Assembly (NCBI GenBank): GCA_020536535.1
Contig: JAHLWZ010000402.1
Location: 1 to 30,083, forward strand
DNA from: Pelomyxa schiedti
Taxonomy: Eukaryota; Evosea; Pelobiontida; Pelomyxidae
DNA: 30,083 nt
Direction: 5' to 3'
Part shown: positions 28,979 to 30,083 of the stretch, in pieces
Numbering within the stretch: position 1 is the stretch's first letter
How the letters are laid out: each line of letters starts with the position of its first letter
Program-made: the position numbers and the translations under genes
Notes under the pieces: model-generated
Database searches by the model: none
What the model was told of the DNA's origin: nothing
The model's input: only the letters and a program-made list of their open reading frames with translations

Positions 28979-29273
28979 GGATCGGTTTCCAGGAGGTCCA
29001 TCTTTTTTTTTGGATTTCCTCTGTGAACCTCAATGAACCTCCCGGACCCTCTTTCTCCCCAGGAACGGAAGTGATTCGGCTTCTCGCTCCTGTGTATTGT
29101 TGGCAATGACTTGTACAACACAATGGACACACTTTCGTTGAAGCCACACAACGCATTGCGTACGAGGACCAGTTACAAGGGGATAGGAAATTAAATTTTT
29201 TTACAGATTTCACGAAAACTGTGATTGTCGGCCGGCTCCCTCTTTTTTCTTCAAAATCGAATTGTTGTGTCAT
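28979..29273 (+). repeat. 295-bp inverted duplication, right arm
   Basis: Carries the same P-loop-like exon in plus orientation (APVYC instead of APVNC) and stops matching right after GTTGTGTCAT. The sequence beyond has no G3 continuation, so this arm is the partial copy. Confidence 0.9.
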
Positions 29274-29467
29274 TCCAGAGAAGCGCCTCCCAGATCATCT
29301 GGTAGATCCAAAGACGGGGACAGCTGTAACTTCAACCCAAGAAACTCTGTGAGAGCGTTGCCCAATCAAGAGGCTTGGTTCCTTGGTGGCTGAATTGTGG
29401 GTTTCCGGCCTCATCACCGACTCATAAAACACAGAAAAGAGAACGAACAGCAGCCAGCCACAACCGC

Positions 29468-29977
29468 ATGGACTTGGGGGGGGCCGAGCGGGGTGCTGCT
29501 GCCGCACCGGTTCTATCCTGCGCCCGCGTTGTGCGGGACAACGTGGTGCCGCTGTACCTTGGCGGGTGGCACAGAGCAGGGGCGTGGGTGGCGCCCCCCC
29601 CGACGGCATCGGCAGCGGAGGGACGAGGGGTCAGCGGTGGTGCCTCCTTCTTCTCCTTCTCCTCCTCCTCCTCCCCCGCCCCTCCTCCATCGCCGTCCAT
29701 GCTGGAACAAATGTGCGTGGGAGGAGAGGCATATGGTGGTGGTGGTGCCAGCGGGGTGCAGCGGGGTGCTGTGGGGGCTGTGGGAGCTGTGCTGAGGGAG
29801 TACCACATGACGCCGGACGACGCGGACGTGAGGCTGGGCATGTGGTCGTGGAGGGACTTGCTGTCCCTCGCAGAGGCTCTGTTCCCTCTGTGTGTATGTG
29901 CCCCGGGGTTTTGTTTTGTCGGGCGTGTGGGGCGTGCGTGCCTTGGTTATGGGACGGGGTTTAAAATTATATGGTAA
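29468..29977 (+). CDS. GC-rich ORF, unknown product
   Basis: From ATG 29468 the frame gives 169 aa: MDLGGAERGAAAAPVLSCAR, an Ala/Pro/Ser/Gly-rich middle with a long Ser run, then EYHMTPDDADVRLGMWSWRD and LLSLAEALFPL, ending GYGTGFKIIW. The middle is compositionally biased and the opposite strand is open as well, so coding status is uncertain. The MTPDDADVRLGMWSWRDLL part looks most protein-like. The high GC sets it apart from its neighbours. No family is recognised; it may continue beyond a splice site near the end. Confidence 0.4.
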   Translation: MDLGGAERGAAAAPVLSCARVVRDNVVPLYLGGWHRAGAWVAPPPTASAAEGRGVSGGASFFSFSSSSSPAPPPSPSMLEQMCVGGEAYGGGGASGVQRGAVGAVGAVLREYHMTPDDADVRLGMWSWRDLLSLAEALFPLCVCAPGFCFVGRVGRACLGYGTGFKIIW

Positions 29978-29990
29978 TATCATGATATTA
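29975..29990. repeat. Perfect 16-bp palindrome
   Basis: TAATATCATGATATTA is its own reverse complement, just after the stop of the preceding ORF. It could be a protein-binding site or chance in AT-rich DNA. Confidence 0.6.
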
Positions 29991-30083
29991 TTGCGGCTAA
30001 TGGAATTTTTGTGGGGGGTGAAGGTTTGAATGGCTTGAAGGTTGTTGGAAACTGACCATGTGAATTAGGATTCCACTTGTTGC

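Noticed and set aside
29422-29983. Minus-strand ORFs opposite the GC-rich ORF at 29468-29977
   Set aside because: They consist mainly of Pro/Ser/Glu/Gly low-complexity runs from the GC-rich triplets and have no protein-like ends.
1-30083. tRNA, rRNA or CRISPR loci
   Set aside because: I looked for T-loop and rRNA core words and for regularly spaced direct repeats and found none; the regular spacing at 15646-17620 is protein-coding Sel1 units.

Overview
This window is nuclear DNA of a eukaryote, most likely a unicellular one (an amoeboid or flagellate protist, or an early-branching fungal relative). The evidence is split genes with GT-AG introns, many of them very short (about 39 to 150 bp), no bacterial operon structure, a DCAF7/WDR68 WD40 gene, a long Sel1-repeat gene and several large P-loop GTPase genes. 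The window also holds a 100-N assembly gap. The lineage cannot be fixed from the sequence alone. TAA, TAG and TGA all end well-supported reading frames, so the standard code fits.

Layout. 1-501: broken Sel1-repeat gene (minus), running off the left edge. 969-2710: inverted-repeat mobile element, copy 1, with two 722-bp mirror-image arms. 2715-2894: terminal exon of an unrecognised gene (minus). 3099-7537: remains of a large gene (minus) with a VLIG/GBP-like GTPase domain, a Cys/His-rich zinc region that lies in the opposite orientation, and a truncated VWA domain. It carries several disabling lesions. 8050-9543: intact seven-exon DCAF7/WDR68 gene (minus, 332 aa predicted). 9650-10417: intact three-exon Ser/Pro/Thr-rich gene (minus). 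10795-12438: inverted, diverged second copy of the last two loci, ending at the N gap (12439-12538). Together these make a 3.5-kb palindrome. 12539-13129: multi-exon gene (minus) with a possible TEA-like segment, cut by the gap. 14932-17657: Sel1-repeat gene (plus) with 18 full repeats and an N-myristoylation-type start. 17658-20773: long stretch with no firm gene. 20774-22741: inverted-repeat element, copy 2, with a different interior. 22857-24309: GTPase gene with a C-terminal zinc module (plus, three exons). 24627-26442: decayed coding region. 26443-27200: possible exons. 27620-29273: decayed GTPase (minus) whose P-loop part is present as a 295-bp inverted duplication. 29468-29977: GC-rich ORF of unknown function.

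The main theme is an accessory-type region. Three different P-loop GTPase loci and two Sel1-repeat loci sit within 30 kb, several of them broken, between repeated inverted duplications at three scales (295 bp, 722 bp and 1.6 kb arms). GTPases of the VLIG, GIMAP and IFI44 kinds are linked to cell-autonomous defence in animals. A defence-like or self-recognition role here is inference only. The DCAF7 gene is a conserved housekeeping anchor within this turnover.
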